A stretch of 64,000 bases of DNA, from NCBI RefSeq assembly GCF_007655135.1, contig NW_022204375.1, forward strand, positions 18,534-82,533, read 5' to 3'. The notes under the pieces are model-generated. The model saw only the letters and a program-made list of their open reading frames with translations, made no database searches and had not been told where the DNA came from. The position numbers and the translations under genes were made by a program. This DNA comes from Punica granatum. Its lineage: Eukaryota; Streptophyta; Magnoliopsida; Myrtales; Lythraceae. Below, piece by piece: positions 10,526-22,768 of this stretch (position 1 is its first letter; every line of letters starts with the position of its first letter).

Positions 10526-12300
10526 CCGCATTTATTGCATCGGGCTTCGGCCCCTCATCGGGCTTTGGCCTGCATCGGGCTCCGGCCCCGCATTTACTGC
10601 ATCGGGCTCCGGCCCGGCATCGGGCTCCGGCCCCGCGTTTACTGCATCGGGCTTCGGCCCCGCATCGGGCTCCGGCCTCGCATTTACTGCATCGGGCTTC
10701 GGCCCCGCATCGGGCTCCGGCCCCGCATCGGGCTCCGGCCCCGCATCGGGCTCCGGCCCCTCATCGGGCTTTGGCCCCGCATCGGGCTCCGGCCCCGCAT
10801 TTACTGCATCGGGCTCCGGCCCCGCGTTTACTGCATCGGGCTCCTGCCCCGCGTTTACTGCATCGGGCTTCGGCCCCGCATCGGGCTCCGGCCTCGCATT
10901 TACTGCATCGGGCTTCGGCCCCGCATCGGGCTCCGGCCCTGCATCGGGCTCCGGCCCCGCATCGGGCTTCGGCCCCGCATCGGGCTCCGGCCTCGCATTT
11001 ACTGCATCGGGCTTCGGCCCCGCATCGGGCTCCGGCCCTGCATCGGGCTCCGGCCCCTCATCGGGCTTCGGCCCCTCATCGGGCTTTGGCCCCGCATCGG
11101 GCTCCGGCCCCGCATTTACTGCATCGGGCTCCGGCCCCGCGTTTACTGCATCGGGCTTCGGCCCCGCATCGGGCTCCGGCCTCGCATTTACTGCATCGGG
11201 CTTCGGCCCCGCATCGGGCTCCGGCCCTGCATCGGGCTCCGGCCCTGCATCGGGCTTCGGCCCCTCATCGGGCTTTGGCCCCGCATCGGGCTCCGGCCCT
11301 GCATTTACTGCATCGGGCTCCGACCCCGTATTTACTGCATCGGGCTTCGGCCTCGCATCGGGCTCCGGCCCTGCATCGGGCTCCGGCCCCTCATCGGGCT
11401 TTGGCCCCGCATCGGGCTCCGGCCCTACATTTACTGCATCGGGCTCCGACCCCGTATTTACTGCATCGGGCTTCGGCCTCGCATCGGGCTCCGGCCCTGC
11501 ATCGAGCTCCGGCCCCTCATCGGGCTTTGGCCCCGCATCGGGCTCCGGCCCCGCATTTACTGCATCGGGCTCCGGCCCCGCATCAGGCTCCGGCCCGGCA
11601 TCGGGCTCCGGCCCCGCATTTACTGCATCGGGCTTCGGCCCCGCATTTACTGCATCGGGCTCCGGCCCCGCATTTACTGCATCGGGCTTCGGCCCCGCAT
11701 CGGGCTCCGGCCCTGCATCGGGCTTCGGCCCCGCATTTACTGCATCGGGCTCCGGCCCGCATTTACTGCATCGGGCTTCGACCCCGCATTTACTGCATCG
11801 GGCTTCGGCCTCACATTGGGCTCCGGCCCTGCATCGGGCTCCGGCCCCTCATCGGGCTCCGGCCCCGCATCGGGCTCCGGCCCCGCATTTACTGCATCGG
11901 GCTCCGGCCCCGCGTTAACTGCATCGGGCTTCGGCCCCGCATCGGGCTCCGGCCCCGCATCGGGCTCCGGCCCCGCGTTTACTGCATCGGGCTTCGGCCC
12001 CGCATCGGGCTCCGGCCCTGCATTGGGCTCCGGCCCCGCAATTACTGCATTGGGCTTCGGCCCCGCATCGAGCTCCGGCCCTGCATCGGGTTCCGGTCCC
12101 GCATTTACTGCATTAGGCTTCGACCTCACATCGGCCTCCGGCCCTGCATTTACTTTTGGGTTTCGGCCCTGCATCGGGCTCCGGCCCCACTTTTGGGCTT
12201 TAGCCCCACTTTTGGGCTTCGGCCCCACTTTTGGGCTTCGGCCCCTCATCGGGCCTCGGTCCCGCATTTGCTGCTTTTGGGCTCCGGCCCCGCATTTACT
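10526..12300 (+). repeat. GC-rich 18/27-bp minisatellite, about 1.8 kb (internal 1)
   Basis: The basic unit is 18 bp, GCATCGGGCTCCGGCCCC. It is interspersed with a 27-bp form that adds GCATTTACT. Variants (TTCGG, TCATCGGG, CTTTGG) are arranged in repeated blocks, so there is a second layer of local duplication. Toward the right end it degrades into units with CACTTTTGGGCTTCGGCCC and TTTGCTGCTTTTGGG. Because both unit lengths are multiples of nine and stop-poor, long open frames appear in several frames on both strands; these are composition artefacts. Single-base deletions (for example near 11756) shift the frame inside the array. The matching array in internal 2 is about 2.4 kb. Confidence 0.93.
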
Positions 12301-14782
12301 GCTTTCAGGTTTTGACCACTCGCGTTTACTGCTTTCAGGCTCAACTAAAATCCAAAATCGACTTGGATTCAAATTCATCCAAGCGATACTCCGAGGAGCA
12401 AGTCTAATCCTTCAACCGCAAAAGATCACAGGCAACAGCTCCGACGAACAGAGCATGGCCCTGCCCACCCGCCGCGAAAGTCACTAGCACGATCACATCT
12501 CCGACCGGAGAATGATCCCTGCCCACCCTCCGCTGTGGCCATCAACCAGCCACTGGGGCAACATGCACTCTTCCCTAAACTCTCTTTTACATTTATTCAT
12601 GAATGGGCTCCAGGCATGAACAAACCCTTCAAGTGGCACTTGGACCATCCCAGAGATGCTCTATTGGTTCTGTCGGACCTATTCGACTCGCCTGTCCTCA
12701 TTGGACCCGGCTCCTTGAGCCTTCCCTAGGACGGCTGCGCATGCCAACCCGTAATCAGGGAAAGTACACCTATATGGCCCTAGTCACGGTTTGCCCACTC
12801 CAGGGTGGTGATGACTAAACTCTCGGAATTGAGTGTCCCTCACGCGCGGCACTCCATGGGTCGCACGCTGGACGATGGGACTTCCCATGGGATCACTTTA
12901 CATTTCTTACCGTACATTCCACCGTACAATCACCCAATGCATCATCTTCTTTGTCATCTCTCACAGGGACATGCCGGTTACAGGCAAAGAACGATACACG
13001 GGTTCACATCTCCCTGAGAATTCCACTCGGACCCTTTGCTCATACTTCGACGAGGGAGGTTTCCGACGAATATGTACCCCCTATGAAGCCGACGACGAAA
13101 GCGTTCGAACGAGCCGCATGCCTTCAACGCAACCGTCTTAATCGACAAACAAACATGCCTATCGGCTTTGAGAGCACACCTCTCCGGCGTACAACTGATG
13201 CTGGAGCGACAACGCACGATCGGGTGCGGCAATCATACAAGACTCCCGACACAGGCTACAATGATCAGGGCATCCCCGTCCAACATTCACGCGGAGGCAA
13301 CCTTGGTCACCCACACTCCTGGGGCAATTTTGTTTTCGTTTTAGACAATAGGGGAAATAACTTGTAAAGCTTGCAAGGACAAAAGACGCGAAGTTCGACT
13401 TTCGAGTGCACAAGAATCAGACTTCTGAGAAAACCAGCCATCACAAAATTGGGCTAGGATAACGAAGTACATCAAGTCTCCATGGGGCTAAGCAAACAAA
13501 AGTGGCCTCGGCAATGCAAAGTCGAGGAGTTTCAAACAAATACAAGGGGCACAATACAGACCCCAACTGCAAAAAAAAAAACAGAGCGAAAAGACGCGGG
13601 AAAAACCCGCCAACAAAAAATGGGGCAATGCCGAGGTTTACCAAAAGCACCGGCACCCCAAATCCAAAAGAAATGAACAAACCCCGACAAAAAGGGGAAG
13701 CAGCAGACACAACTCCTCGACGGAGACAGAATGTAACGCACTCGGAAGTCGATTTATTCGAACCCTTCGCCCTTGCAAACTCGAGAGACAAAAGAATCGA
13801 GCCTGCTAGGTCGAAAACCCCTCGGGGCGATCTAGGCAAAAATTAGGGCAAAAGAGAGGCACGACTGAAAATCCCAAGGCGGGCGGTCGTGGCAAAAGGA
13901 GAGTTCATCCCCTTTAGGTTGAGAGGTACGGCCCCGAGGCGGGTGACCGTAGCAAAAGGAGAGTAAAATGAGAGATAAACAAAACAGTCACCCTGGGCCT
14001 TCGCACACTGCGCGGACCAGGGATCCCCAAGGGAAATGGCCAGGTTATCTACTCCAACACGACCCCGATCGGCTCTCCTACCGAACTCAACCGTCCAAGG
14101 CGGATTCTTCTTCAAGCACAGCGGGCGACCAAGCACGCAATCCAAACAGTTTAAGACAGCCAACGCCAACCGAAGGACGGAAGAGAAGGGGGTACATCTC
14201 ACGACAAGCGTGAACCCGTGTATCCTTTTAGCCTTGGGCAACCGGCTCCCCAAGCTTTCTCTTTTCTCCTTGTCATTTACATAACTCCAAAATGGGTCAC
14301 AGCCACCCTTCAATCGGCTACCACAAAGCCAAAATCCTAGACATTTCTTTCCGGGAGTCTAGTCATAACACTCTGAAAATAACTAGACCGAGGTCTGACC
14401 AAGTTTGAACAAAATTCCGCATGCGGGTTACAAATGCAGCCACCCTACGGTATCCTGATGAGAAGGGTCCTAAGTTTACGGGCGCGTCGAACAACCGATA
14501 GAGTCGCTTGGGCACCTTTGAGAACGTCTCGATATGCCCATGCAAGGCCAACAGGAGCCCCGGAGGCCTCACATCGGGGCCTCTGAAAGCGGGACCCCCA
14601 TTCGCATCACCAAAGCAAAAACTCTCCACGGGTCGCCCAGGCAACCCGAAACTGAAGAGCATGCGTTACAAACACTTCATTTTACCTGTGCTTACAAATC
14701 GCTAGTAATCCCATGACTTACTAATGATGTCAGGATCACAGGTACAACAAACACAAGAACTACGGCGAACTCTGATTTACGA
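12301..14782 (+). other. Non-coding 3' region of internal 1
   Basis: From 12487 on this is the counterpart of 1-2344. The first part (12301-12486) is the flank of the minisatellite. No gene is supported; the frames present are shared only because the units are nearly identical. It differs from internal 0 and 2 by loss of one hairpin repeat near 13590-13620 and by private substitutions, for example near 12669 and 12716. Confidence 0.7.
13591..13612 (+). repeat. Single hairpin repeat (second copy deleted) in internal 1
   Basis: Only one GCGGGAAAAACCCGC hairpin is present, where internal 0, internal 2 and the distant relative have two. The missing 46 bp is exactly one repeat plus spacer, as expected from slippage or recombination between the direct repeats. 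Confidence 0.8.
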
Positions 14783-15544
14783 CCCCTCGGGTCCATCTCG
14801 GCTTTTAAATTCCAGTTCAGGTCTATCCTGGCCCCTCGGGTCCATCCCGGCTTTTAAATTTCTGTTCAGGTCTATCCTGGCCCCTCGGGTCCATCCCGGC
14901 TTTTAAATTTCTGTTCAGGTCTATCCTGGCCCCTCGGGTCCATCCCGGCTTTTAAATTTCTGTTCAGGTCTATCCTGGCCCCTCGGGTCCACCCGGCTTT
15001 TAAATTCCAGTTCAGGTCTATCCTGGCCCCTCGGGTCCATCCCGGCTTTTAAATTTCTGTTCAGGTCTATCCTGGCCCCTCGGGTCCATCCCGGCTTTTA
15101 AATTCCAGTTCAGGTCTATCCTGGCCCCTCGGGTCCATCCCGGCTTTTAAATTCCAGTTCAGGTCTATCCTGGCCCCTCGGGTCCATCCCGGCTTTTAAA
15201 TTCCAGTTCAGGTCTATCCTGGCCCCTCGGGTCCATCCCGGCTTTTAAATTCCAGTTCAGGTCTATCCTGGCCCCTCGGGTCCATCCCGGCTTTTAAATT
15301 TCTGTTCAGGTCTATCCTGGCCCCTCGGGTCCATCCCGGCTTTTAAATTCCAGTTCAGGTCTATCCTGGCCCCTCGGGTCCATCCCGGCTTTTAAATTCT
15401 GTTCTGGTCTATCCTGGCCCCTCGGGTCCATCCCGGCTTTTAAATTTCTGTTCAGGTCTATCCTGGGCCCCTTTCAGGTTCATCCCGTTTTCTTTCGGGT
15501 TTATCCCAGTTTCCTTCGGGTCCGTCCCGGTCTTAATTTCCAGC
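14783..15544 (+). repeat. 49-bp minisatellite, about 14 copies plus a degenerate tail (internal 1)
   Basis: Same monomer and position as 2345-3304. About 14 regular copies run to roughly 15467, followed by the same degenerate tail. At least two copies have lost one base (near 14992 and 15397) and the last copy boundary has gained a G. Confidence 0.93.
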
Positions 15545-15670
15545 AATATCCCTATACATCCAAGCAGGCCGCGAGCAGCCACGGTGAAGCTACAACGGAG
15601 CGGTCGCCAGGACCAAAAAGGGGATGCTTGTTATGGTCTTTGGCCACATCCTCTAACCGAGCATGCAACC

Positions 15671-15684
15671 AAAGAGGGGCAAGC
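15671..15684 (+). other. Polypurine tract before LTR B
   Basis: AAAGAGGGGCAAGC directly precedes the LTR start TGTCAGCACC, as before LTRs A and C. Confidence 0.78.
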
Positions 15685-17259
15685 TGTCAGCACCCCATTT
15701 TGGCCCACGGGCTTCCTACGAGAGAATCTCCGACCAAAGCCCGGGTTACTATTCATCACCCGACGATCATAGGCGAATATGCGGGCACAGAGACATGAAT
15801 TACAGGAGAAAAGCAGGGTGCACTAAAAAGGCAGAGGAAAGCTATCAAAAGAACAGACAAACGAGGAACCCCGAAAACAGCGGAGCCGGCACTATGGCAC
15901 TATTCATCGCCGGATCACCGGAGCGTCAGAAGATACCCAATATGGGACTTTAAAAATCCCTCTTGGTACCAAAATGACCAATGGCACCTCCGAGCGCATT
16001 TCAGAAGCCTCCTGCTTAAGCCGAGGCACACCCGAACATTTGCAGACGCCTTCCTAACGGGGCTCCCGGGACGCCCGATCCACGGACAAGTAAACGGCAC
16101 CCGGAAACAGGCCTGCACACCCCCAAGGACCACCAGGACCAAGGAATAAGTTTCAGACTGCCTTTCAGAGTTAGTCTTGGTCTCTCGAGCGGATCGCGAC
16201 CCGGAGAAAGGACCCCTTTTTGCACAGAAACGTGGCCAGAGACGCTTTTAATGAACCGTCAGTGCACGAAATCCGCGCCAACCAATCCCGAAGACCCCAA
16301 GGCCTGGGAAAACGAACCCTGATCGCATTGTACAATCCATTTGGGTTTCCCGGGTACTATTCCGGCAACAAAAGGGCCCCTTTCAAGCGGAATCTTGCGC
16401 TTAGAGCTCATTCGAGGAAATGTTGACGTCCGAGCTTTGCACCACCCACTCCCAACAACCCCCAGGGGCTAGGAAATCATTTCGGTTCTGACCAAGCAAG
16501 TCATACCGATCTCCCGAGTGACATTTCAATGGTCACGAATGCCTCCCGACAAGCCTTCGGGACTCGTTTTTGACAAACGGAGATCACAGTGGTCTCCGAA
16601 CACATCAGAACACTCGGGAAACACTGAGAAAGCCCCATTCGCGGATTCCTAGGACGCCTCCGGATATCGATCTCCAACCGAGGCCAACAAGTAAACCGTT
16701 CTGTCTAAAGCACAAAGCATGCCGACACGAGCGGTACATCACGCAGAGGCGCGAACAAGCGATAGAAATGGACAACTTCACCCCGATCATCCAAACGGAG
16801 CAAAACCGGCTTTCGAGTCCCCGGGACGCCCGAGCATTCATCCATACGAAGAATGTCAATACAAGGCTCATTAAAACCGTATTCGCGCATACATCGATAA
16901 TTCGTCGTTCAAGCGAATCACGGAAATCGAATGCGTGATCAATCAAGCCCCGAGCTTCTTCCGGCTTTTTTCCTAATCAAGTGGGACCCTTGAGCTAGCC
17001 AAGCCGAGCCGAGCCGAGCCGCGAGCCATGGCTCTCCTCTAAAGACAAGCCAAATGAGCCTCCACCACACATTTTCAAAATATCTTCTTACACCCATCAC
17101 CTCCCTTCTCCCATCCATCACCTCCCATCCACTTTCCCCTAACTTCCCCTACACTCAACATGACAACTTCCCCACCCTAATCTTCCTTCCAAAAATTCGG
17201 ATCCCCTAAGCACCACTTAATTGCACTTAACTCCACTTAATCTTGTCATATAGTCTTCC

Positions 17260-17269
17260 TTTATAAGCC
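17260..17269 (+). promoter_or_regulatory. Putative LTR B promoter (TATA box)
   Basis: TTTATAAGCC is at the same LTR offset as in LTRs A and C, with an unchanged downstream start region. Confidence 0.58.
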
Positions 17270-17965
17270 CATTGCATCATTAACTTAATGACAACTCCTC
17301 TTGCACTCTCTCTCTAGTATTTCTCACTCAAACAAATGCTCTCAACCTCCCAAGAACTTCAGCAAAATCGCAGCAAGCAAGAACCACCCAAAAACCAAGC
17401 AAAACACTCAAGACTTAAGTCGGAATCCATCCCGACTTAAATCCAAACTTGACCAAACTTCATATCCCACATGTATTCGACCTCCCGAGTCCATTTCCGG
17501 TGTTAGTTTCAGCATTTGAAGCTCCCAGCATGCAGATCTAGAACATTTCAGAATCGGGCCTCTAGGTACTTTCTCGGTTCCTAGGCGAGTCCCGCCCCCC
17601 AACTTTGCTCGAGCCTTGACCAAACTTCTTACCCCACATGTTTTCGACCTTCTAAATCCATTTCCGAGCCTAGATTTAGCATTTGAAGCCTCCAACACAC
17701 CGTTTCAGCAGGTAGCAGAAACAGTGCAGAAACGGGTTTCCATGGCCACCCCGGGATCCTTGGCACGCCATTTCTTCCCACGACCATGGCGAGTCGTGCC
17801 ATCACTTCATAGGGGTTCCTCACAACCCTCACTCTTCCTCGTGACAAGGTGGTCACGTGCCGAGAGCCGTTCAACCGTGCACCACCGCCTTTTCTCTCCT
17901 TTCTCCCTTCACAGATTTTTCCAGTTTTTTTACCGGTTTTCTTTGCATCTTTCAAGAAAATAGAC

Positions 17966-18627
17966 ATGTCTAATCCTCATGAAACCACTTCAGGTATGAT
18001 CCTCACTCAGTTAGGAGTCCAATGCCACCGATCTCGCACCAAAAGACCACCGGGAGCCTCCCGTAGAGTCGTTTCTTCATCGGGTGCCAGTCAGGTCTTT
18101 TCCTCTGGTTGTCTTTTCTAACCCGAACTTTGCAGGGATGCACAGGTCGGCTCGTGTTGAATCTCGCTACGAGCCACCCATCACCGTGCTCCTCACTCAG
18201 TTAGGAGTCCAATGCCACCGACCTTGCATCAAAAGACCACCGGGAGCCTCCTGTGGAGCCGTTTCTTCATCGGGTGCCAGTCGGGTCTGTTTTGACCCGA
18301 CTGGGTCTGTCCTTTTTTTACTGACCCGACTTTGTTTTTGATTTCCGGAAAATCTACGGATGCTCTCCTCCCGAAACCACCACAGGAGTGATCCTTAGAC
18401 TCTTGGGAATCCAACGCAACTGGCCCCGCGCGGAAATTCCATCCCGATCAACCGGTACAGCCCCGACAAGCCAGACTGCCAGTCGGGTCTGCCAGTCGAC
18501 CCGACTGCACCGGTTCGGGTCTGTTCGTTCCAACCGAGTCTCCCGACTCTTTCCTCGTGTTCCGAGGCTAGGTAACATTCCTCTACGACTTAGAGAAGCT
18601 AGGATCCCCGATGTTTGCTTGTTATGA
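17966..18627 (+). repeat. Three-copy peptide-like segment in LTR B
   Basis: Counterpart of 5724-6385 and essentially unchanged, including the ATG-initiated first copy and the open third copy. Confidence 0.5.
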
Positions 18628-20803
18628 AGTGTTAATGTGATTTATAAACCGGAAATCATGAAAGTTGCTATTTTTCTTCTAGATCCGGACTTCCTCATGC
18701 CTTTCCATGCACATACGTCCATCATATTCCATTTATGTGCTCATATCATATCCGTATGATGCATAAGTTCATGTGCCATGATAGGAAAAGATCCAAATCG
18801 GGGCCGAAGAGACCATCCCGACCCGTGTGAGCCACGGAAGCTCCCGGTCATTCTTGATGGAATACGGCCGAGAGGTTCCTTGGACCACACAAGTCCGGGA
18901 GGCCCTCTTTCGCCTCGAGATGGGCCGATTCCCGTGTTTTATCCGTTTTGTTATCACTTGAGTCGATGCCGTTTTATTGATTCCGCTTAAATATTTTGTT
19001 CGTGCGTGTTTGTATGCTCTTTTGCGTGATTATGACCATGGCGGCATCGATGTGATTAAAACGTGTGTTATTATCGTGTTTGATGTATCATGCATGTAAG
19101 ATACGATCGTCACCGAATAATTTCACGAATGGGAGAAACGGGACGTATCATTCGGCTAATTAAATCACTTGGACCAAATAATTGGGTTAATCGATCCTTA
19201 ATTCGTAAACGCATCGATGGTTTACGGAACGGCGAGAATGCCCTTTTTCACTAAAATTCACAATTTCAAAATACCGAGACGCGTAACACGAATAGAATTG
19301 ACGTCTAGCGAGTACTCACGTGCCTTGACTCGAGTCCGGGCCCAATTTGAGGCGGCCCGAGTCGGGGCATGAGAATCCTTCTTAGACTCCTTCATGTGAC
19401 GCAAATCTCCAATTTATACACGAACATCACAATTTTATCATCCAAGGGCATAACCGTCATTCCTTGATTCACCGATACCCTAGGCGCTAGGAAGCCGGAA
19501 ACGCCTCGATCTATGGACGGAAAAGGGCTACCCGTTCGGGTACGAGTTTCATTCACACGGCCCATTCCGTCCACTTTCGGTGTTTCTATCTTCCTATCGT
19601 AGATTCGGTGGGGAGCATTTTATTTCAGTTACAAAATACAAAGAACCGGACTAATCATACATTCGGCCTAATCAAACACTAGATAATGGATAAGCGGAAT
19701 GATAGATTCCAATCTAGAGTCAAAACACGAGTTTGGATAATTCGGTGAAACCGTAGCGACACTTAACTGAATAAGAGTCTTAAAACAAACACACACATGT
19801 AATTAGCTTAGAACCCTATTCTAATCCACCATCTATGTTTGCCTAGGTTAGATACATTGTTTGCTAATCAACCCCGATTAATAACTGATTAAATCACGTA
19901 CATTCGACTTAATACACCACTTGTCTGTATTCACCGACAATTGTCAGTTGCTTTCTGTATCGTGTCAGTTACATCAGTTTTCTTCAGTTTTATTCTTGCT
20001 TTTGATGATTTATTGCGGTTCGGGCCCGAACCCATAAGTCACGTGTTGCATGGGGTCCAACGCCCCAAATCACCGAACACGAGGTCCAACGCCTCTTAAC
20101 TCACCGAGCGCGTGCAACTCGAGTGCGGAATGGGATCTAGCCTCGATTCACCGTCACACTCCGAATACGGCCTATGTGGAAGGCGGATTTGGATTGAGCG
20201 CGTGAAACGTGTTTAGATATCACCCGGGAGCTCGATCGATCCAACGGTTACAGTGGAAACAAGTCGTTTTTCTGCAAACCGACGGTTCGATCGGACCCGA
20301 CCCCCGGCTCTTTGAGCCCGCGTTGCCTTAATTTATTTATCGGTTATTCAAAATACACGGTGAGCAGGAGCGGAATAGTGGCCCAATGCAAACCGATCGG
20401 GATCCATTTACTTATTCGGTTATACTTTGTAATTGTTCGAGAGAACATTGTGAGGATTCTATTTGTATGTTCATTCATCTCCTTGTAAGGATCCCCGATC
20501 GGTGAGCGAGAGGTCCGAGTGCTGGATCGGTTAAGTTGATCTATCGCCACCAAAGGGTGAGTAAGCTTGGATACTCGTGGTTTCGGTTCACGCAGGGAAT
20601 CAACCATCACGGTTCGATGAACTGTAACGCTAAGATAGTGAACCGACTCCTCGATGCACAAGCCTACTCATCTTTCGGACTCTTGGTCCAACTTGATCAA
20701 TTCATCGAATTTACGGTGTCAAAACGGGCGAGTCGAGCGCAACTCTAAATCACGCGGTAAATAAACAAAATGGCAAGCCTAGCAAGCTAGAGTACCGAGA
20801 GGG

Positions 20804-20826
20804 CGTGCGGGATATAGGTCCGCACG
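20804..20826 (+). other. Stem-loop near the 3' end of LTR B
   Basis: CGTGCGG and CCGCACG pair over 7 bp around GATATAGGT. The stem is one pair longer than in LTR A. Confidence 0.65.
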
Positions 20827-21080
20827 TAATAGAACCCCCGAATTCGGAATTTTCGGTTCCGTACGACCATTGCCTTAGCATTTAGGTGTATCCCGTACCC
20901 CTAGACCCGGGTAACTTGCCGGCCCTCGACCCTCGGGTCGTAAAATGGCAAGTGGCGACTCCTTCTCTCACGCGTGTCCGTCACGCGTCCCCCCCCCCGG
21001 GAAGGTGGACACTCCCAAGCCGCGCGATCCAAAAGCGCGCATGCGTGCCCCGACGAGATCAAATTCGGGTGCGCACAGCT

Positions 21081-21098
21081 TGGCGACTCCGCTGGGGA
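21081..21098 (+). other. Primer binding site of internal 2, one base changed
   Basis: TGGCGACTCCGCTGGGGA differs from the PBS at 8836 by A to G at the eleventh base. It starts three bases after LTR B. Confidence 0.8.
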
Positions 21099-21099
21099 C

Positions 21100-22768
21100 A
21101 TCTAGAGGGTTCGGGCTCAATCCCGTTTGCTTGCTTGCTTGTTTATTTACTGCTTTCCGTCGTTTACCGCTTATCTATTTACGCACATTTATTTCACGTA
21201 TGCATTGCATATCATACTAGTTTCTTAGGTATCTTGTCCGACATCCCACGGGCACCAATATAGGAAGCTAGGTTAGTCAGAGGTTCCGAGTAAGGGAACG
21301 GATCGAGTCGGCTATGCCACCGAACCGGCCCCCAAAGATCCTCGCTCGATTTCAAGGAATTCACACCCTTGAGTCGGGAGCCCCCATCCATAGATAGCAC
21401 GGTCCCTGTAGCACCGAACCATGCATCGTGCTATGCCTCCATGCAAGCCTTCAACCCGACTCCGACAAATAGTCCATCAGGTCGGCCTGCGTGCCACTTT
21501 GAGTCTCTTCTATTTCGAGAGTGATGTACATGTACCTTGTAATTTATATTAAGCCGTGGGCATTTACTCTCTTCGTACACATGCATCGTGCAGTTTTCAA
21601 AAATTAGGATGTCATTCATGTTGACAAGTCCTAAACGGAGTTTCCTGTCGTCTTGGTAAGGGACGCCTTGCTCGGCCTCCTGCCCGCGCCTCGACAAAGT
21701 CCGCCAACACACGAGGACCTCACCGACTCGCCACAGAACGCAAATGGGGTATATTCCGGGACAAAATGATCGACCTCATCAACACTAGGTTCGATCACCG
21801 AGAGGTCGCTGAGAGATGAAGAACTCGCCGGCCAACCACCTTAGAGGGATCTCTCCCAAACCCGTGCCAAGATGCAGAGATGCGGTCAGGAGCTTGCTTG
21901 AGCGAACGCCGCCCTAGAGAGGTCTAGGAAGAGGGCTCGAGGAGGCCCACACATGCACTCTAGGATAGATATCTCTGTAAGGCCCTCGCCTAGAACCGAT
22001 GCTTTCCGGGGCCGCGCTCGCTCAAACCCCGAGTGTGGTGGCAAATCAGCTTAAGGCTCTATTTTACAAAATTTGCATTGTATTTTGAACCTTTCGAGTC
22101 AATGTGAACGACAACATTAGCTTTTGAAAACTCACGTACTGCATGCATCCTATCCATTTACTGTTTTACACTACAATTAACACTACCACACGGTAGACAA
22201 AGTTGTGACCGCCTTTGCAGGTGGACCTCTCGTGGTCCTCACCCTTCCTCCACGGCGAGACGATCGGTAGCTCAAGGGCCAACCATCCAGGCAACACTAA
22301 CTCCCCATTAATCCCGCGCAATCGATTATGTCATTGCATGGTTGAGCACACGTCCCTCTATGCTACAAGTGCTTCCATCAGCACAACTGAGCGTGCCATT
22401 TCCGCGTCGTGCCAGCATGCCTCCACCTTCTCCATGCACACACCCTCGGCGTGCTCGTACGACGCCTACCAGGCTAGTTCAATCCCCTAAGCCCTTACGC
22501 TGAAATCGCGAATATGGTTTACTCCTTCATTATTTTCTTTTCCCATTGTAGGAAATTCTACACAAGAAGACAGCCTGAATACTGATCGACCACAATTGAG
22601 ACAACAAACGTCTTCCATCCATCCAGCTCCTTGGGATTTCAACACTGAGTCCCCATCCCTGCTCCACAAAGCAAGACCGCAAGCAAATCAGCGTCACCGC
22701 ATTGCAGCGCCTCACGCTATTCCTCAGCATTGACCTTTGCTTTCGCATTTCTTGCACTTTCCTATCAA
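21100..22768 (+). other. Non-coding leader of internal region 2
   Basis: Counterpart of 8855-10525 with only scattered substitutions. No gene is supported. It includes the same splice-acceptor look-alike, ending at 22551. Confidence 0.65.

Larger units (their letters stand above)
8833..15684 (+). mobile_element. Internal region 1 (6852 bp) between LTR A and LTR B
   Basis: This is a complete internal region of the plus-strand element. It opens with the PBS two to three bases after LTR A and closes with the polypurine tract before LTR B. Sub-regions are a leader (8855-10525), a GC-rich minisatellite (10526-12300), a 3' non-coding region (12301-14782), a 49-bp minisatellite (14783-15544), and a short unique tail. 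I find no recognisable gag-pol domain, although intact Ogre-type elements normally carry several kilobases of coding sequence here. This copy would therefore have depended on proteins from a relative. It is shorter than internal 2 (7774 bp), mostly because both minisatellites have fewer copies and one 46-bp hairpin repeat is missing. Confidence 0.87.
15685..21077 (+). mobile_element. LTR B (5393 bp), shared by internal regions 1 and 2
   Basis: Nearly identical to LTRs A and C over its whole length and flanked by internal sequence on both sides, so it is both the 3' LTR of internal 1 and the 5' LTR of internal 2. B and C share bases against A at many sites: T for G in CTCGTTTTTGAC near 16567, a GG in CCAAGGCCTGGG near 16301, CTGTCTAAAGC near 16705, an extra C in GACCCCCGGC near 20302, and GCACGTAATAG near 20823. 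It contains the same promoter, internal repeats and terminal stem-loop as LTR A. Its poly-C run near 20990 is longer than in A or C. Confidence 0.9.

Noticed and set aside
10457..12487. 676-codon open frame over the GC-rich minisatellite (and 876 codons at 22730-25360, with long frames on the minus strand)
   Set aside because: Unit lengths are multiples of nine and lack stops, so several frames on both strands stay open together. Indels within the array shift the frame, and adjacent units use different frames. No non-repeat domain is present.
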